From positions 1,612,001-1,676,000 of the forward strand of contig NZ_JBDFMM010000001.1 of assembly GCF_047238265.1 (NCBI RefSeq): a stretch of DNA of 64,000 nucleotides, in the 5' to 3' direction. Positions 34,955 to 43,521 of this stretch are shown here, piece by piece; the first letter of the stretch is position 1, and each line of letters opens with the position of its first letter. The notes below the pieces were generated by a model, which was not told the origin of the DNA, made no database searches, and saw only the letters and a list, made by a program, of their open reading frames with translations. The translations under genes were made by a program, and so were the position numbers. The stretch is from Paenibacillus_F sp047238265. GTDB lineage: Bacteria > Bacillota > Bacilli > Paenibacillales > NBRC-103111.

Positions 34955-35989
34955 ATGGCCCAGCTAGTACTAAGACCCGACCTCAAAACGGCGGGCGGAG
35001 AAGTGACGGAAATCTTGGTGGACGGCCGTTTTGCCGGAATTATCAGTTTGGTGTACCGCGAGGGGGACCGGATGACCGGGGGTATTCAGCTTGAAGATGC
35101 CGTTTTATCCCCTGCCGGCAAAAGAGAAGTGGACGCATTCGTGCGCAACCATATCCAATGGCTGGTCGATGCGATGAATATCCGGGAATGCGACGTTGTA
35201 CTGACTTATGGCAGCTACGACCATATTATCGGTACTCCGCTGCTTCCGGAGAACTCCCCGGCGGTGGACTATGAGGACGATGAAACGACGGCGGAGTGGG
35301 CCGGTGACGACTCCGTATACGGAGACTACGACGAAGAAGAACTCGATGACATCTCCATGGAAGAGGATGCCTACGATGCCGAACCGGATTACGAGCTGGT
35401 GCTCCTGGAAGATACGCGGGGCCGGGTGGAATACCAGCTTTTTGATCCGGGCTCCCGTCTGGTTGCGGAAGCGTCATGCCGGATCTACGGCAGCGAAGCC
35501 GTCTGTATGCTCGACTGGGTATTCGATCCGCTTGAGGAAGAGATGGAACTTGCGTCGAATCTGATCGTCGCCGATTTTCAGGAAGAAGAAACCGAAAACT
35601 TTTTGTTCCACAGCCGCTTTGACGGGGAAATCGTGGATTCGATCGAAATCTCGCTGGAAGAGGCGGACGAGCTGAGCGAGCTCGACGGCGGAGAAGACGA
35701 ATACTCGATCATTCTGGCAAGGGACGACGGGGATACGCTGACCTATGAGATTTACGAGCAGGAATACGGCGGCATTCCGATCGGAACGGCCACTATTGAC
35801 GTAAGCGAGGACCAGCTGACTGGATTTATCGATTTCCGGCAAACCGACGATTCCCGCCAGCGGCAGGAAATTGCCCGGCTGCTGATGGAGGAGCTGGACA
35901 AGGAGCAGGATTACGATTCGCTGCATCTGTCCATGCTGTACCGCAACAAGCTGATCGATGAACTTTTGTTCGAAAATGTTACGGTTTGA
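34955..35989 (+). CDS. Acidic protein of three similar modules, unknown function
   Basis: 344 residues from ATG 34955 after AAGGGAGGC. No signal or membrane segment; strongly acidic with a Glu/Asp-rich linker at residues about 95-145. Three copies of a roughly 85-residue module can be aligned by eye: residues about 1-95, 147-240 and 245-344. Each begins with a strand pair, continues with a (G)xxxGxAxI..(E)(D)xLTGxIxF-like sheet, then a helix and a last strand (ARLLMEELDKEQDYDSLHLS in the third). I recognise no known family. It is probably cytoplasmic. The gene is alone between two terminators. Confidence 0.72.
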   Translation: MAQLVLRPDLKTAGGEVTEILVDGRFAGIISLVYREGDRMTGGIQLEDAVLSPAGKREVDAFVRNHIQWLVDAMNIRECDVVLTYGSYDHIIGTPLLPENSPAVDYEDDETTAEWAGDDSVYGDYDEEELDDISMEEDAYDAEPDYELVLLEDTRGRVEYQLFDPGSRLVAEASCRIYGSEAVCMLDWVFDPLEEEMELASNLIVADFQEEETENFLFHSRFDGEIVDSIEISLEEADELSELDGGEDEYSIILARDDGDTLTYEIYEQEYGGIPIGTATIDVSEDQLTGFIDFRQTDDSRQRQEIARLLMEELDKEQDYDSLHLSMLYRNKLIDELLFENVTV

Positions 35990-36028
35990 TAACGATACGG
36001 CGCGGCGTTCGCGTTCCGCGTTTTGCAT

Positions 36029-36080
36029 GTAAAAAAAAGAGGTCCTCTTCGCCGGATGACGAAAAGGACCTCTTTTTTTA
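36029..36080. terminator. Bidirectional terminator
   Basis: AAAAAAAGAGGTCCTCTTCG pairs with CGAAAAGGACCTCTTTTTTT; it separates the acidic protein gene from the convergent trxA. Confidence 0.92.
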
Positions 36081-36124
36081 TTTTGCCGGGCTTTGGGGGG
36101 AAAGCTGCCGGACAATCGGGACAA

Positions 36125-36442
36125 TTACTTGTTTTGGTTAACCAGTTCTTGCAAAGTTTGAAGCGATTGAACGCCTACCATTGTTTTGACTTCGCTGCCG
36201 TTTTTAAACAGCTTCAAAGTAGGAATGCTCATCACGCCGAATTTCGAAGCCGTTTCGGGGTTGTCGTCGACGTTGATTTTGGCGATCGTTACCGCTTCGC
36301 CGGCTTCTTCCGTCAACTGGTCCAGGATCGGGCTCTGCATTTTGCAGGGACCGCACCATGGCGCCCAGAAATCTACGAGAACGAGGTTGTTGTTATCCAG
36401 CGTTTCTTGGAAAGTTTGATCGGATACGTTTAGCAAAGACAT
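36125..36442 (-). CDS. trxA: Thioredoxin TrxA
   Basis: 105 residues from the ATG at 36442, after ATGGAGGGA; a longer frame from 36490 adds 16 non-conserved residues. Active site WCGPC in DFWAPWCGPCKMQ, cis-proline in SIPTLKLFKNG. The general cytoplasmic disulfide reductant; substrates include Tpx, encoded at 7.6 kb. Standard length. Confidence 0.95.
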   Translation of the reverse strand: MSLLNVSDQTFQETLDNNNLVLVDFWAPWCGPCKMQSPILDQLTEEAGEAVTIAKINVDDNPETASKFGVMSIPTLKLFKNGSEVKTMVGVQSLQTLQELVNQNK

Positions 36443-36596
36443 AGGAATCCCTCCATGTGTGAAATTTTGAGTGTAAGACGGTTGACTCACGCGTTAACTA
36501 TGATGCGCAAAGCCGTAGAGCACGCCCGCCCCAAATGGGATCAAACGGGGTTGGATCTGTGTGTCTTTAAACGGTTCGGGCTGCCGGGTAAACAGG

Positions 36597-37229
36597 TCAG
36601 AACGAATTTTTGACGACAACTTGCTCCAGAGGGAAGCGTCCGGAAGCATAAGCCGGTTTCGCCGCTTTGCCGACGGAAATCAGCAGAGTAGGGATGTAAC
36701 GCTCGGGAACGTTAAACTCCTGTACGAACGCGGCCGGATTGAATCCGCCCATCGGGCATGTGTCGTAGCCCAGCGCTTTAGCCGCGAGCATAAGCTGCAT
36801 GGACGCGAACGAGGCGTTGCGGATCGCTTCATCCCGGGGGATGCTGCCGCCGCTTGCGTAGGCGCCGTTAATTTGCGACACGAGCGTATTCTTGATTTCC
36901 GGCGTCAAAAACCCGTTTTCAACAGCCGCTCCGTAGATCGTTTCGGCGTTCAGGTTCGCCTGCAGGTCGCCCAGGACGGCGACGACAAAGGAGCTTTCCG
37001 CGATCTGCTTCTGGTTGTTTGCGATGGGGAGCAGACGCTGCTTGGCGGCCGGATCTTCGATCACGAGGAATTTCCAGTGCTGCAGATTCCAGGAGGACGG
37101 CGCCTGATTGGCCGCGTTCAGGATGAGTTCCTTATGCTCCTCGGGGAATACGAAATCCGGATCGTACGATTTTACGGAGTGACGCTCCGCAATGGTTTTC
37201 AGGGTTTCGGGAAAAAGCTGTTGGGTCAT
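36597..37229 (-). CDS. Nitroreductase family protein
   Basis: 210 residues from ATG 37229, after AAAGGAGGATA. FMN-dependent NAD(P)H oxidoreductase fold: RHSVKSYDPDF at the N-terminus, APSSWNLQHWKFLV, and the C-terminal MGGFNPAAF with GYDTCPMGG. Similar to Bacillus YodC/YdgI-type enzymes, which reduce nitro compounds and quinones. It has a strong promoter with two inverted repeats, so induction by electrophiles or quinones through an HxlR or MarR-type repressor is likely, although that regulator is not nearby. Confidence 0.92.
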   Translation of the reverse strand: MTQQLFPETLKTIAERHSVKSYDPDFVFPEEHKELILNAANQAPSSWNLQHWKFLVIEDPAAKQRLLPIANNQKQIAESSFVVAVLGDLQANLNAETIYGAAVENGFLTPEIKNTLVSQINGAYASGGSIPRDEAIRNASFASMQLMLAAKALGYDTCPMGGFNPAAFVQEFNVPERYIPTLLISVGKAAKPAYASGRFPLEQVVVKNSF

Positions 37230-37465
37230 AAATATCCTCCTTTTGACGGTTCGCGACGTTATAGGTAATGTGTGCGGTTTTACGGAAAACAAGTCTGGTT
37301 TCCGCTTGCTCCGCGTAGTCAATTTTTTCAGGCCAAACATGTTCCGGTCAAAAAATGAAAAAAAGCGGGCTGCCGGCCGTCCGGCGAAAATGGGGAACCT
37401 GACAGGCCCGCCGGCAGAAGGACGGATATCCGGGCATAACGGATGCCGTCTGGGTGGACTAAACT

Positions 37466-37482
37466 GTAACTAAATTAGTTAC
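37466..37482 (-). promoter_or_regulatory. 17-bp palindromic operator of nitroreductase gene
   Basis: GTAACTAAATTAGTTAC is a perfect palindrome centred on an A/T pair. It lies at about +14 relative to the predicted start of the minus-strand transcript, a repressing position. The size and style fit MarR or HxlR family regulators. Confidence 0.7.
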
Positions 37483-37494
37483 GCTATATCTAGT

Positions 37495-37523
37495 ATAATA
37501 AATATTACAGTTAAAACTGTCAA
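37495..37523 (-). promoter_or_regulatory. Promoter of nitroreductase gene
   Basis: On the minus strand TTGACA (37523-37518), 17 bases and TATTAT (37500-37495). The spacer also contains ACAGTT-AA-AACTGT (37507-37520), a second inverted repeat touching the -35. Leader length is about 260 bases; I see nothing else in 37230-37460. Confidence 0.75.
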
Positions 37524-37585
37524 GAGCAACTTTTCACATTCGACAATTTCAGTCATAATCGGAAGTGGAAGGAAGTGGAACCTGA

Positions 37586-37855
37586 ATGAGTGTCCTGCAA
37601 AATGAACTGACGCACCTTATCTTTCTGGCGGAGGTCGTAATCGCAAGCCGCAAAAAAGAAGTGATGGAAGATACGCTGCAGTGTCTGCTGTATATTATCA
37701 AGTCTCTGCCCGAAGTTGAAGTGCCGGACAGTGTTGCAGAACAGATCGCTCATTTGACGGAACGTATAGAGGACAAGCTGCGGCAGGAGAACGATCGGAT
37801 TCAGGAGATACAGGCAAATCTCGGCGGGCGGGCTAAACCCAATTCAATCGCTTAG
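37586..37855 (+). CDS. Small helical protein, unknown function
   Basis: 89 residues, hydrophilic, probably all helical (VVIASRKKEVMEDTLQCLLY, then HLTERIEDKLRQENDRIQEI). No signal, cysteine pair or known motif. ATG 37586 follows AAGGAAGTGGAAC. It has its own terminator. Not recognised. Confidence 0.65.
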   Translation: MSVLQNELTHLIFLAEVVIASRKKEVMEDTLQCLLYIIKSLPEVEVPDSVAEQIAHLTERIEDKLRQENDRIQEIQANLGGRAKPNSIA

Positions 37856-37880
37856 CGGCCGGGAATCATATAAACCAATT

Positions 37881-37916
37881 AAACCCGCAGGGACTCGGGC
37901 TCCCGCGGGTTGTTTG
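37881..37916 (+). terminator. Terminator, first copy
   Basis: AAACCCGCAGGGA pairs with TCCCGCGGGTT. A similar hairpin recurs at 38553-38588, the matching point of a tandem duplication. Read in the minus direction it would also serve the XRE gene. Confidence 0.75.
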
Positions 37917-37962
37917 ATTTGCTTATGTAAGGCCGGAAGTCACGGGAGGCAGCTGCCTAGAA

Positions 37963-38343
37963 TTATCCGTTGCGGCTGTTCCGTTCTTTCCAGAACAGGG
38001 CGCTGAGCATGCGTTCTACCCATTCCTTGTCCTGCGCCGTCAGCTCGATGCCGTCGAAGATCAGGTCATTGTCATGAAGAAACCGGCGCAGATTGACCGG
38101 GGCTTTGGACTTGTCCGTGCCTTTGTCCGGTTCGTCGAGGTATCCGGCAATTTTCATCAGATCGGCGTAAGGGATATTCAAGCCTTCGGACAGCTTCATG
38201 AGCACATCCGGTGAAGGGATATTTCGGTTGCCGTTCTCAAGCTGGGAAATATAAGCGGCCGATACGCCGGAACGGTCCGCCAGTTCGCGGATCGTATAGC
38301 CTTTGAGCTTGCGGAGATCTTTAAGCTTGTCATAGAAATACAT
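37963..38343 (-). CDS. XRE family regulator, copy A
   Basis: 126 residues from ATG 38343. N-terminal helix-turn-helix (residues about 8-62, LKGYTIRELADRSGVSAAYI, SQLENGNRNIPSPDVLMKLS), then a short C-terminal domain (residues about 85-120, RRFLHDNDLIFDGIELTAQD, FWKER). It resembles SinR-like and ICE/phage-type repressors. The first 59 residues are identical to copy B. Its promoter has an inverted repeat just after the -10 that suggests self-repression. Confidence 0.9.
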   Translation of the reverse strand: MYFYDKLKDLRKLKGYTIRELADRSGVSAAYISQLENGNRNIPSPDVLMKLSEGLNIPYADLMKIAGYLDEPDKGTDKSKAPVNLRRFLHDNDLIFDGIELTAQDKEWVERMLSALFWKERNSRNG

Positions 38344-38362
38344 TGCAGCACCCGCATTTCTG

Positions 38363-38413
38363 GTAAACATTAGTTAACATGCTTATCATAGCAGGGAAAA
38401 TGTGGTTTTTCAA
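38363..38413 (-). promoter_or_regulatory. Promoter and operator of XRE copy A
   Basis: On the minus strand TTGAAA (38413-38408), 17 bases and TATGAT (38390-38385). Directly downstream lies GTTAACTAATGTTTAC (38378-38363), an imperfect inverted repeat with arms GTnAAC and GTTnAC. Confidence 0.75.
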
Positions 38414-38630
38414 AGGGAAAATTGGGTCAAGCTTCCAAAACGGGCCGCCGGACCGCAATGAACCTCCGTTCCGGGAGGCCAACTCCGTTTGTCGGAGTAG
38501 GTGTGTGCCGGGCAGGCTGACGGTGCCGGAACAAGCCGGCACCACCAAAAATAAACCCGCAGGGACGATTCGGCCCCCGCGGGTTGTCTGATTTGCTTAG
38601 GTAAGTTCGGATATGAAAGGTGGATAAGGA

Positions 38631-39011
38631 TTATTCCTTGCGGTTGTTCCGTTCTTTCCAGAACAGGGCGCTGAGTATACGGTCCACCCATTCTTTATCC
38701 TGTTCCGTCAGTTCGATGCCGTCGAAAGTCAGGTCGTTGTCATGAAGAAACCGGCGCAGATTGACCGGGGCCTTGGGCTTGTCCACGCTTCTATCCGGTT
38801 CGTCGAGATACCCGGCAATTTTCATCAACTCGGCGTAAGGAATATTTAAGCCTTCGGACAGCTTCATGAGCACATCGGGTGACGGGATATTACGGTTGCC
38901 GTTCTCAAGCTGGGAAATGTATGCGGCCGATACGCCGGAACGGTCCGCCAGTTCGCGGATCGTGTAGCCTTTGAGCTTGCGGAGATCTTTAAGCTTGTCA
39001 TAGAAATACAT
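38631..39011 (-). CDS. XRE family regulator, copy B
   Basis: 126 residues from ATG 39011. Differs from copy A in about fifteen positions, nearly all after residue 60 (D/E at the PYAELM site, DRSVDKPK, the C-terminal EQDKEWVDRI and KERNNRKE). The helix-turn-helix is unchanged, so both copies should recognise the same DNA and may form mixed dimers, while the C-terminal domains could respond to different partners. Confidence 0.9.
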   Translation of the reverse strand: MYFYDKLKDLRKLKGYTIRELADRSGVSAAYISQLENGNRNIPSPDVLMKLSEGLNIPYAELMKIAGYLDEPDRSVDKPKAPVNLRRFLHDNDLTFDGIELTEQDKEWVDRILSALFWKERNNRKE

Positions 39012-39033
39012 AATTGCAGCACCCGCATTTCTG

Positions 39034-39084
39034 GTAAACATTAGTTAACATGCTTATCATAGCAGGGAAAATGTGGTTTTTCAA
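39034..39084 (-). promoter_or_regulatory. Promoter and operator of XRE copy B
   Basis: Same elements as copy A: TTGAAA (39084-39079), 17 bases, TATGAT (39061-39056), and the operator GTAAACATTAGTTAAC on the plus strand at 39034-39049. Confidence 0.75.
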
Positions 39085-39121
39085 TCGGGGGTAAAAGAAA
39101 GAAGAGATAATATCAACTATA

Positions 39122-39155
39122 GTAAATATTGGTGTTTACAATAGTAAATTATAAT
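39122..39155 (+). promoter_or_regulatory. Promoter with related operator, small XRE gene
   Basis: TATAAT (39150-39155) with a weak TATTGG 17 bases upstream. GTAAATATTGGTGTTTAC (39122-39139) overlaps the -35. It shares the core GTAAAyATTrGT with the operators of XRE copies A and B, suggesting cross-regulation. Confidence 0.6.
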
Positions 39156-39194
39156 GCTACTATGGAATTAATTAGGAAATGGGAGCCGTGATTT

Positions 39195-39404
39195 TTGATG
39201 AGAATTATCGCCAAATCGGATGAATTTATCCGCAGAAGAATGACCCTGGGGCTGACCCAGCGGGAGCTTGCCAAACAGACGGGATTAAGCCATGCGTACA
39301 TCAGCTTGCTGGAGCGTTCGATGAAATCGGTCGGTCCCGGAGCGGCCAAGCGTCTAAGTATCGTTCTCGGAAAGCAGGTTGAGGAGCTGTTCCATATTCA
39401 GTGA
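39195..39404 (+). CDS. Small XRE family regulator
   Basis: 69 residues, essentially a lone helix-turn-helix: RRRMTLGLTQRELAKQTGLS, HAYISLLERSMKSVGPGAAK, ending VEELFHIQ. Start at TTG 39195 or ATG 39198, nine or twelve bases after GGGAG. Such one-domain Cro-like proteins often oppose a larger repressor. It is divergent from the duplicated XRE genes and has an operator related to theirs. Confidence 0.85.
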   Translation: MMRIIAKSDEFIRRRMTLGLTQRELAKQTGLSHAYISLLERSMKSVGPGAAKRLSIVLGKQVEELFHIQ

Positions 39405-39408
39405 GGAG

Positions 39409-39444
39409 AAGGGGCGGTCTTGCCAGAGGCCGCTCCTTTTCGTT
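39409..39444 (+). terminator. Terminator of small XRE gene
   Basis: GGGGCGGTCT-TGCC-AGAGGCCGCTCC hairpin, including two G-T pairs, followed by TTTTCGTT. Confidence 0.72.
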
Positions 39445-39494
39445 ATCACCTGCCGTGCCTTGTTTTTCCTGCCGGAAAACCGGGCGGGGAAGAG

Positions 39495-40631
39495 TCAGGC
39501 GCCGAATTTGACTACTTTGTTCTTCCCGGTCGTTTTGGCCTTGTACATCGCTTCGTCGGCCTGTTTGATCAGCTTGTCTCCCGTAAGGCCTTTCTTGTAC
39601 GTGCTGAAACCCATGCTGACCGTGACGATGGTCTCTTCTTCGATGCGCTTGCGGATTCTCTCCGCGAGCTCGGCGGGTTTGACATCGGGATCGGTCAGCA
39701 GAATGACCAGCTCCTCGCCGCCGTACCGTCCCACGATACCGCTTTCGTCCGCTTCCTGACGCATGATGCTCGCTACCTGCTTGAGCATCTCGTCTCCCAT
39801 GTGATGGCCCTTGGTATCGTTGAGCTTTTTGAAATTGTCTATGTCGCTGAACAGGACGGAAACGGTCAAATTCAGCCGTATGTACTGCGAAACCCGTTTA
39901 TCGAAATATTTGCGGTTATACACTTTGGTCAGTCCGTCGGTGATCGAGGATTGGTAAATCGCCTGCATAAGCTCGACGACCCGGTCGAACAGCAGGAAAA
40001 AAAGAATCGTCGCGTAGATCACCGGAATAAACCATTCCGCCAGCATCAGCCATTTCTGATCCCCCTGAAACAGGTAAAGGTTGACCATGTGTGCCGTTTG
40101 TCTGGCGAAATACAAGGTCATCACGGCCTGGAATTTTCCCTGCTGCCCGATCAGAGGCGTAATGGTGTAAGCGCACAAAAAGATCAGCACGAACATATAC
40201 AGCTCCAGCGGCAGATCGGCCAGCAGCGCGGCCTGCTCGGGGCTTCCGCCGGACGGCGGATAAAAATGAAAAGCGGAAACGCCGAGAGCGACCGCGATCA
40301 AGCCGTAAAACGATAAATAATGACGCCGCCGCGTCGGATTATACAGCTGATAAATGCCCAGATTGACGAGTACAAAAGTAACCGCCTGCAGAAGACTGTC
40401 CGCAAAGCCGGACATCCCCTGAAGCTGGCCTGAGGCCTGCCAGTAAATCCGCAGGAGGTTGTGGACGAGCATAAGGATGAGCGAAACGGTCATCGAGAGA
40501 TAGCCTTTTTTCCTGCGCGTATAGTAAAGCCTTCCTGAAATGAAAATCATCAGGGTAATAATGACTAGCATCATGGAGCTGGCCGTTTCCGGACCCCATG
40601 TTTCAATCGGATCGTTCCACAAGTTCAACAT
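39495..40631 (-). CDS. Membrane-bound diguanylate cyclase (GGDEF)
   Basis: 378 residues. About seven predicted membrane helices fill residues 15-210, then a short linker and a GGDEF domain (residues about 220-375). The active-site motif is GGEEL, and the substrate-binding DSDIDNFKKLND-like region reads FSDIDNFKKLNDTKGH; both are competent for making cyclic di-GMP. No RxxD inhibitory site is obvious before GGEEL. The membrane part resembles the multi-helix sensing modules of such enzymes. No EAL domain is present. The signal is unknown. Confidence 0.92.
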   Translation of the reverse strand: MLNLWNDPIETWGPETASSMMLVIITLMIFISGRLYYTRRKKGYLSMTVSLILMLVHNLLRIYWQASGQLQGMSGFADSLLQAVTFVLVNLGIYQLYNPTRRRHYLSFYGLIAVALGVSAFHFYPPSGGSPEQAALLADLPLELYMFVLIFLCAYTITPLIGQQGKFQAVMTLYFARQTAHMVNLYLFQGDQKWLMLAEWFIPVIYATILFFLLFDRVVELMQAIYQSSITDGLTKVYNRKYFDKRVSQYIRLNLTVSVLFSDIDNFKKLNDTKGHHMGDEMLKQVASIMRQEADESGIVGRYGGEELVILLTDPDVKPAELAERIRKRIEEETIVTVSMGFSTYKKGLTGDKLIKQADEAMYKAKTTGKNKVVKFGA

Positions 40632-40900
40632 TCCTCCGAAGTTGTCCGTCCCGTCCTGCGGGGTCCGGATTCAAATGTACGTTCGCATTTCAGGCGACTT
40701 CATTATAGCAAAATAGGGCGGGGACAAGAACAACTTTTTTCGGAAATTTCCCCGAAGTCTGAAATGCCGTCCTGGCAGGACGGGACGTGTTCTCTTTTCT
40801 ATTGGCCGGGCAGAAGGTACAATAAGAAAAGGCTGAGCGTATGATGCTGTAAGCCGGATTTGCGCCGCAAGAGCGGACGGAGGATCAGGAGTGTGCACCG

Positions 40901-42025
40901 ATGAACATTTTGCAAGCGTTATTCTTCCCGCCGGAGCAGCCGGGCGGAGTTTCTTCCATGGTCCCGTATATCACCGAAAAATTTAATAAAAGAGGCTGGG
41001 ACATGGAACTGTTTTCCCTTCCCAGAAGGGTCAGGGGCAAGGGAACCGAGCCTGTTACCTTCAGCACGTTCGATTGGACCCGCTATGCGGGAAATCCGGT
41101 CGTGGACAAATATATCCAGACTTACAAAGACTACGTATGGTGGACAAAGCTTCGTATCCGCAAGAGTTACGATCTGATTCACGCCCATCATCCGATTGCC
41201 GCGCTCGCTATCAAGGAAGTATTTCCGGACACGACCGTCATCGTAACGGTTCACTCCAGCTACGAGGGAGAGCTTCTGCTGAACGGAAAAATAGAGGAAG
41301 GCGGTCCCGAACAGCTCTTTCTGACGTCGATATACGGTGAAATGGAAGCGCGGCTGGATCAGATTTTAACGGTTTCGAACTCATTTAAAGGCTATATAAG
41401 CGAATATATCCAGGACCCCGACCGGATCGGGGTTATTCCCAACGGTTACGACGAGAAGCGTTTCCGGCCGATTTCCCACGAGAACGAAGTGGCTCAGCTC
41501 ATTACGGTCTGCCGTCTCGTTCCGGCCAAAGGGCTCGAAACGCTTCTTCAGGCGTGCGCGATGCTCAAGGAGCGGGGACATCCTTTCGTCCTCCATATTA
41601 TCGGCGACGGCCCTTCACGGACTGAACTGGAAGAATTGGCGAAGCAGTTGAACTTATATGAAGATATTATTTTTTACGGGTACATGCTTCATCCGGAAGA
41701 GTTTATGCCGTTCTTCGATATTTTCGTCCTCCCATCGAAGGCCGAAGCGTTCGGCTCCGTATTCGCGGAGGCGGCTCTTTGCCTCCTTGCCCTCGTGGGC
41801 ACCAATGTTGGAGGGATTGCCGAGCAGATCGAGAACGGACGCAACGGTCTGCTCGTAGAACCGGGGGATGCTTCCGCGCTCGGCCAGGCGCTGGAGAAGG
41901 TCGTGGTCGATCCGACCTACCGGTATCAGCTGGCCCGTGCGGCTTCCGAGAAAGCGAAGAAATCGTACTCGCTGAACCGTGTCATCCGTCAACTGCGCGG
42001 AGTGTATGAGAGGTACGGGAAATGA
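40901..42025 (+). CDS. Glycosyltransferase family 4
   Basis: 374 residues with two Rossmann halves. N-terminal half with FFPPEQPGGVSSMV; C-terminal GT4 half with VCRLVPAKGLETLLQA, IIGDGPSRTELEELA and the donor-binding PSKAEAFGSVFAEAALC, where the E-x7-E motif is present. No other polysaccharide genes are close, so the acceptor is unknown. ATG 40901 follows ATCAGGAGTG. It precedes yhaO by 40 bp and could share its transcript. Confidence 0.92.
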   Translation: MNILQALFFPPEQPGGVSSMVPYITEKFNKRGWDMELFSLPRRVRGKGTEPVTFSTFDWTRYAGNPVVDKYIQTYKDYVWWTKLRIRKSYDLIHAHHPIAALAIKEVFPDTTVIVTVHSSYEGELLLNGKIEEGGPEQLFLTSIYGEMEARLDQILTVSNSFKGYISEYIQDPDRIGVIPNGYDEKRFRPISHENEVAQLITVCRLVPAKGLETLLQACAMLKERGHPFVLHIIGDGPSRTELEELAKQLNLYEDIIFYGYMLHPEEFMPFFDIFVLPSKAEAFGSVFAEAALCLLALVGTNVGGIAEQIENGRNGLLVEPGDASALGQALEKVVVDPTYRYQLARAASEKAKKSYSLNRVIRQLRGVYERYGK

Positions 42026-42065
42026 AGCGGCATACCTGTATAAGACAGACGAAGGAGGCGGACGC

Positions 42066-43521
42066 ATGAAGGCGCTGAAATTTCTCCATGCCGCCGACCT
42101 TCACCTCGACAGTCCGTTCAAGGGAATGAACTCGGTTCCCGACCGGATCCGCGGAGTGATCCGGGAATCGACCTTCGGAGCGTTAAGCCGTCTCGTCCGG
42201 CTGGCGGTCCGGGAGAAGGTCGATTTCGCTGTTTTCAGCGGCGATATTTACGACGCCGGCGACCGTTCCCTCCGGGCTCAGCTTGCGCTTCCGCAGCGCC
42301 CTTGCGGAGCTGGAGCGGGCGGGAATTCCCGCCTTGATTATCCACGGCAACCACGATCCGCTCGACGGCCGGGGAGCGTCCCTGGATTGGCCGGCGGGCG
42401 CACACGTATTTCCGGCGGACAAGGTCGAGACGGTGCGGATCGTGAAGGAAAACCGCGGGCTTATCGCAGAAGTTCACGGCATCTCGTATGCGTCCGCAGC
42501 CGTAACGGAAAACCTAGCCCTGCGTTTCCGGGGCGGGGACGCTTCGGTTTTTCAGGTGGCTCTTCTTCATACGAATGTAGACGGACACCCGGGCTATGAC
42601 AACTACGCGCCCTGCAGCAGAGCAGATCTTACAGGGCGGGGAATCGACTACTGGGCTCTGGGCCACATCCATACGAGAGAAATTCTCATGGACGCGAAAC
42701 CCGCCGTCGTCTATCCCGGCAACATACAGGGCAGGAGCATAAGGGAATGCGGCCCGCGAGGGTGCTATATCGTGACTGTGGATGAGGACGGAAGCCCTGT
42801 TTTGGATTTTCACGCGCTCGACGGGGTACGATGGCAGGAGGAATCTCTCTCTATCGCGGGCATCGGCTCGGAACAGGAACTGCAGGAAAGCCTGCAGGAT
42901 CTGCTGGCCCGGGTCAGGGAGAAGGCCGAGGGCAGACCGTCCGTCGCCCGGATCATTCTGGAAGGCCGGGGACCTCTTCATTTGAAGCTGCAAACGGGGA
43001 GCACCCTCTCCGACCTGCTCCGGGAACTCCGCGAGAGCGAGCTTCTGGCGCTGGCGGGACGTTCGGCCGGCGGATACGGCATCGGCACAAGCAGCTTCGG
43101 AGCGGGCGGCGGTCATACGGAAGCGCCGTTCCCTGGTGAGTACAGCAAGGAAGAAGCCCCGGACTCCTATCGTGGGGAATCTTTCTCCGGCGATGTCTCC
43201 CGCAATGTGGAAGCGCACCCTCCTTTCGTCTGGATTGAATCTGTAGAAGCCCGGACCGGGCAGGATATCGATTTTGAAGGGCTTCTCCGGGAGGAAAGCT
43301 TCATAGGCGACCTCCTCCGGTTGGCGGAAGAGCTGGCGGCGGATGAGACAAAGCTGAGGGAATTCGCGGGAGAGGCACTTGGTCCCCTGCTGGGCCAGAA
43401 CGGAGCCTCCAGGCTTTTTGCGGGAGCCGACGGGCTTCCCGTTGACATAGGGGAATGGCTGGAGGCGGCGCGGGAACTCGCCGTCGATCAGCTGATGCCG
43501 GAGGGGAGGGGCAGCAAATGA
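42066..43521 (+). pseudogene. yhaO: YhaO-type exonuclease (SbcD-like), frameshifted
   Basis: Calcineurin-type phosphoesterase, nuclease partner of YhaN. The first frame from ATG 42066 (after AAGGAGGCGG) gives FLHAADLHLDSPFKG and FSGDIYDAGDRSLRAQ. The second, from about 42283, gives RSALAELERAGIPALIIHGN, HTNVDGHPGYDN, LGHIHTRE and the long C-terminal cap. One surplus base near 42279-42283 breaks the gene between motifs II and III. All metal ligands are present when the frames are joined. Its end overlaps yhaN by four bases. Confidence 0.87.

Larger units (their letters stand above)
37879..38413. repeat. Tandem duplication, unit 1
   Basis: Terminator hairpin, XRE gene, operator and promoter are repeated as unit 2 at 38551-39084, offset about 670 bp. 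The 5' parts of the two genes and about 65 bp of upstream sequence are almost identical; the gene ends and the terminators have diverged more. Confidence 0.88.
38551..39084. repeat. Tandem duplication, unit 2
   Basis: Second copy of the terminator-XRE-promoter unit. The 137 bp between the units (38414-38550) hold a small GGTGCCGG/CCGGCACC hairpin and no gene. Confidence 0.88.

Noticed and set aside
38363..38370. ATG at 38370 and 39041 as starts of the duplicated XRE genes
   Set aside because: They lie inside the operator just after the predicted transcription start, without a ribosome binding site; the later ATG before YFYDKLKDL is better placed and family-like, although neither has a strong site.
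20861..42290. Programmed +1 frameshifting in the four genes with one surplus base
   Set aside because: The junctions share no slippery codon pair, in-frame stop or Shine-Dalgarno stimulator, and a fifth gene has the opposite shift. Sequence error is simpler.
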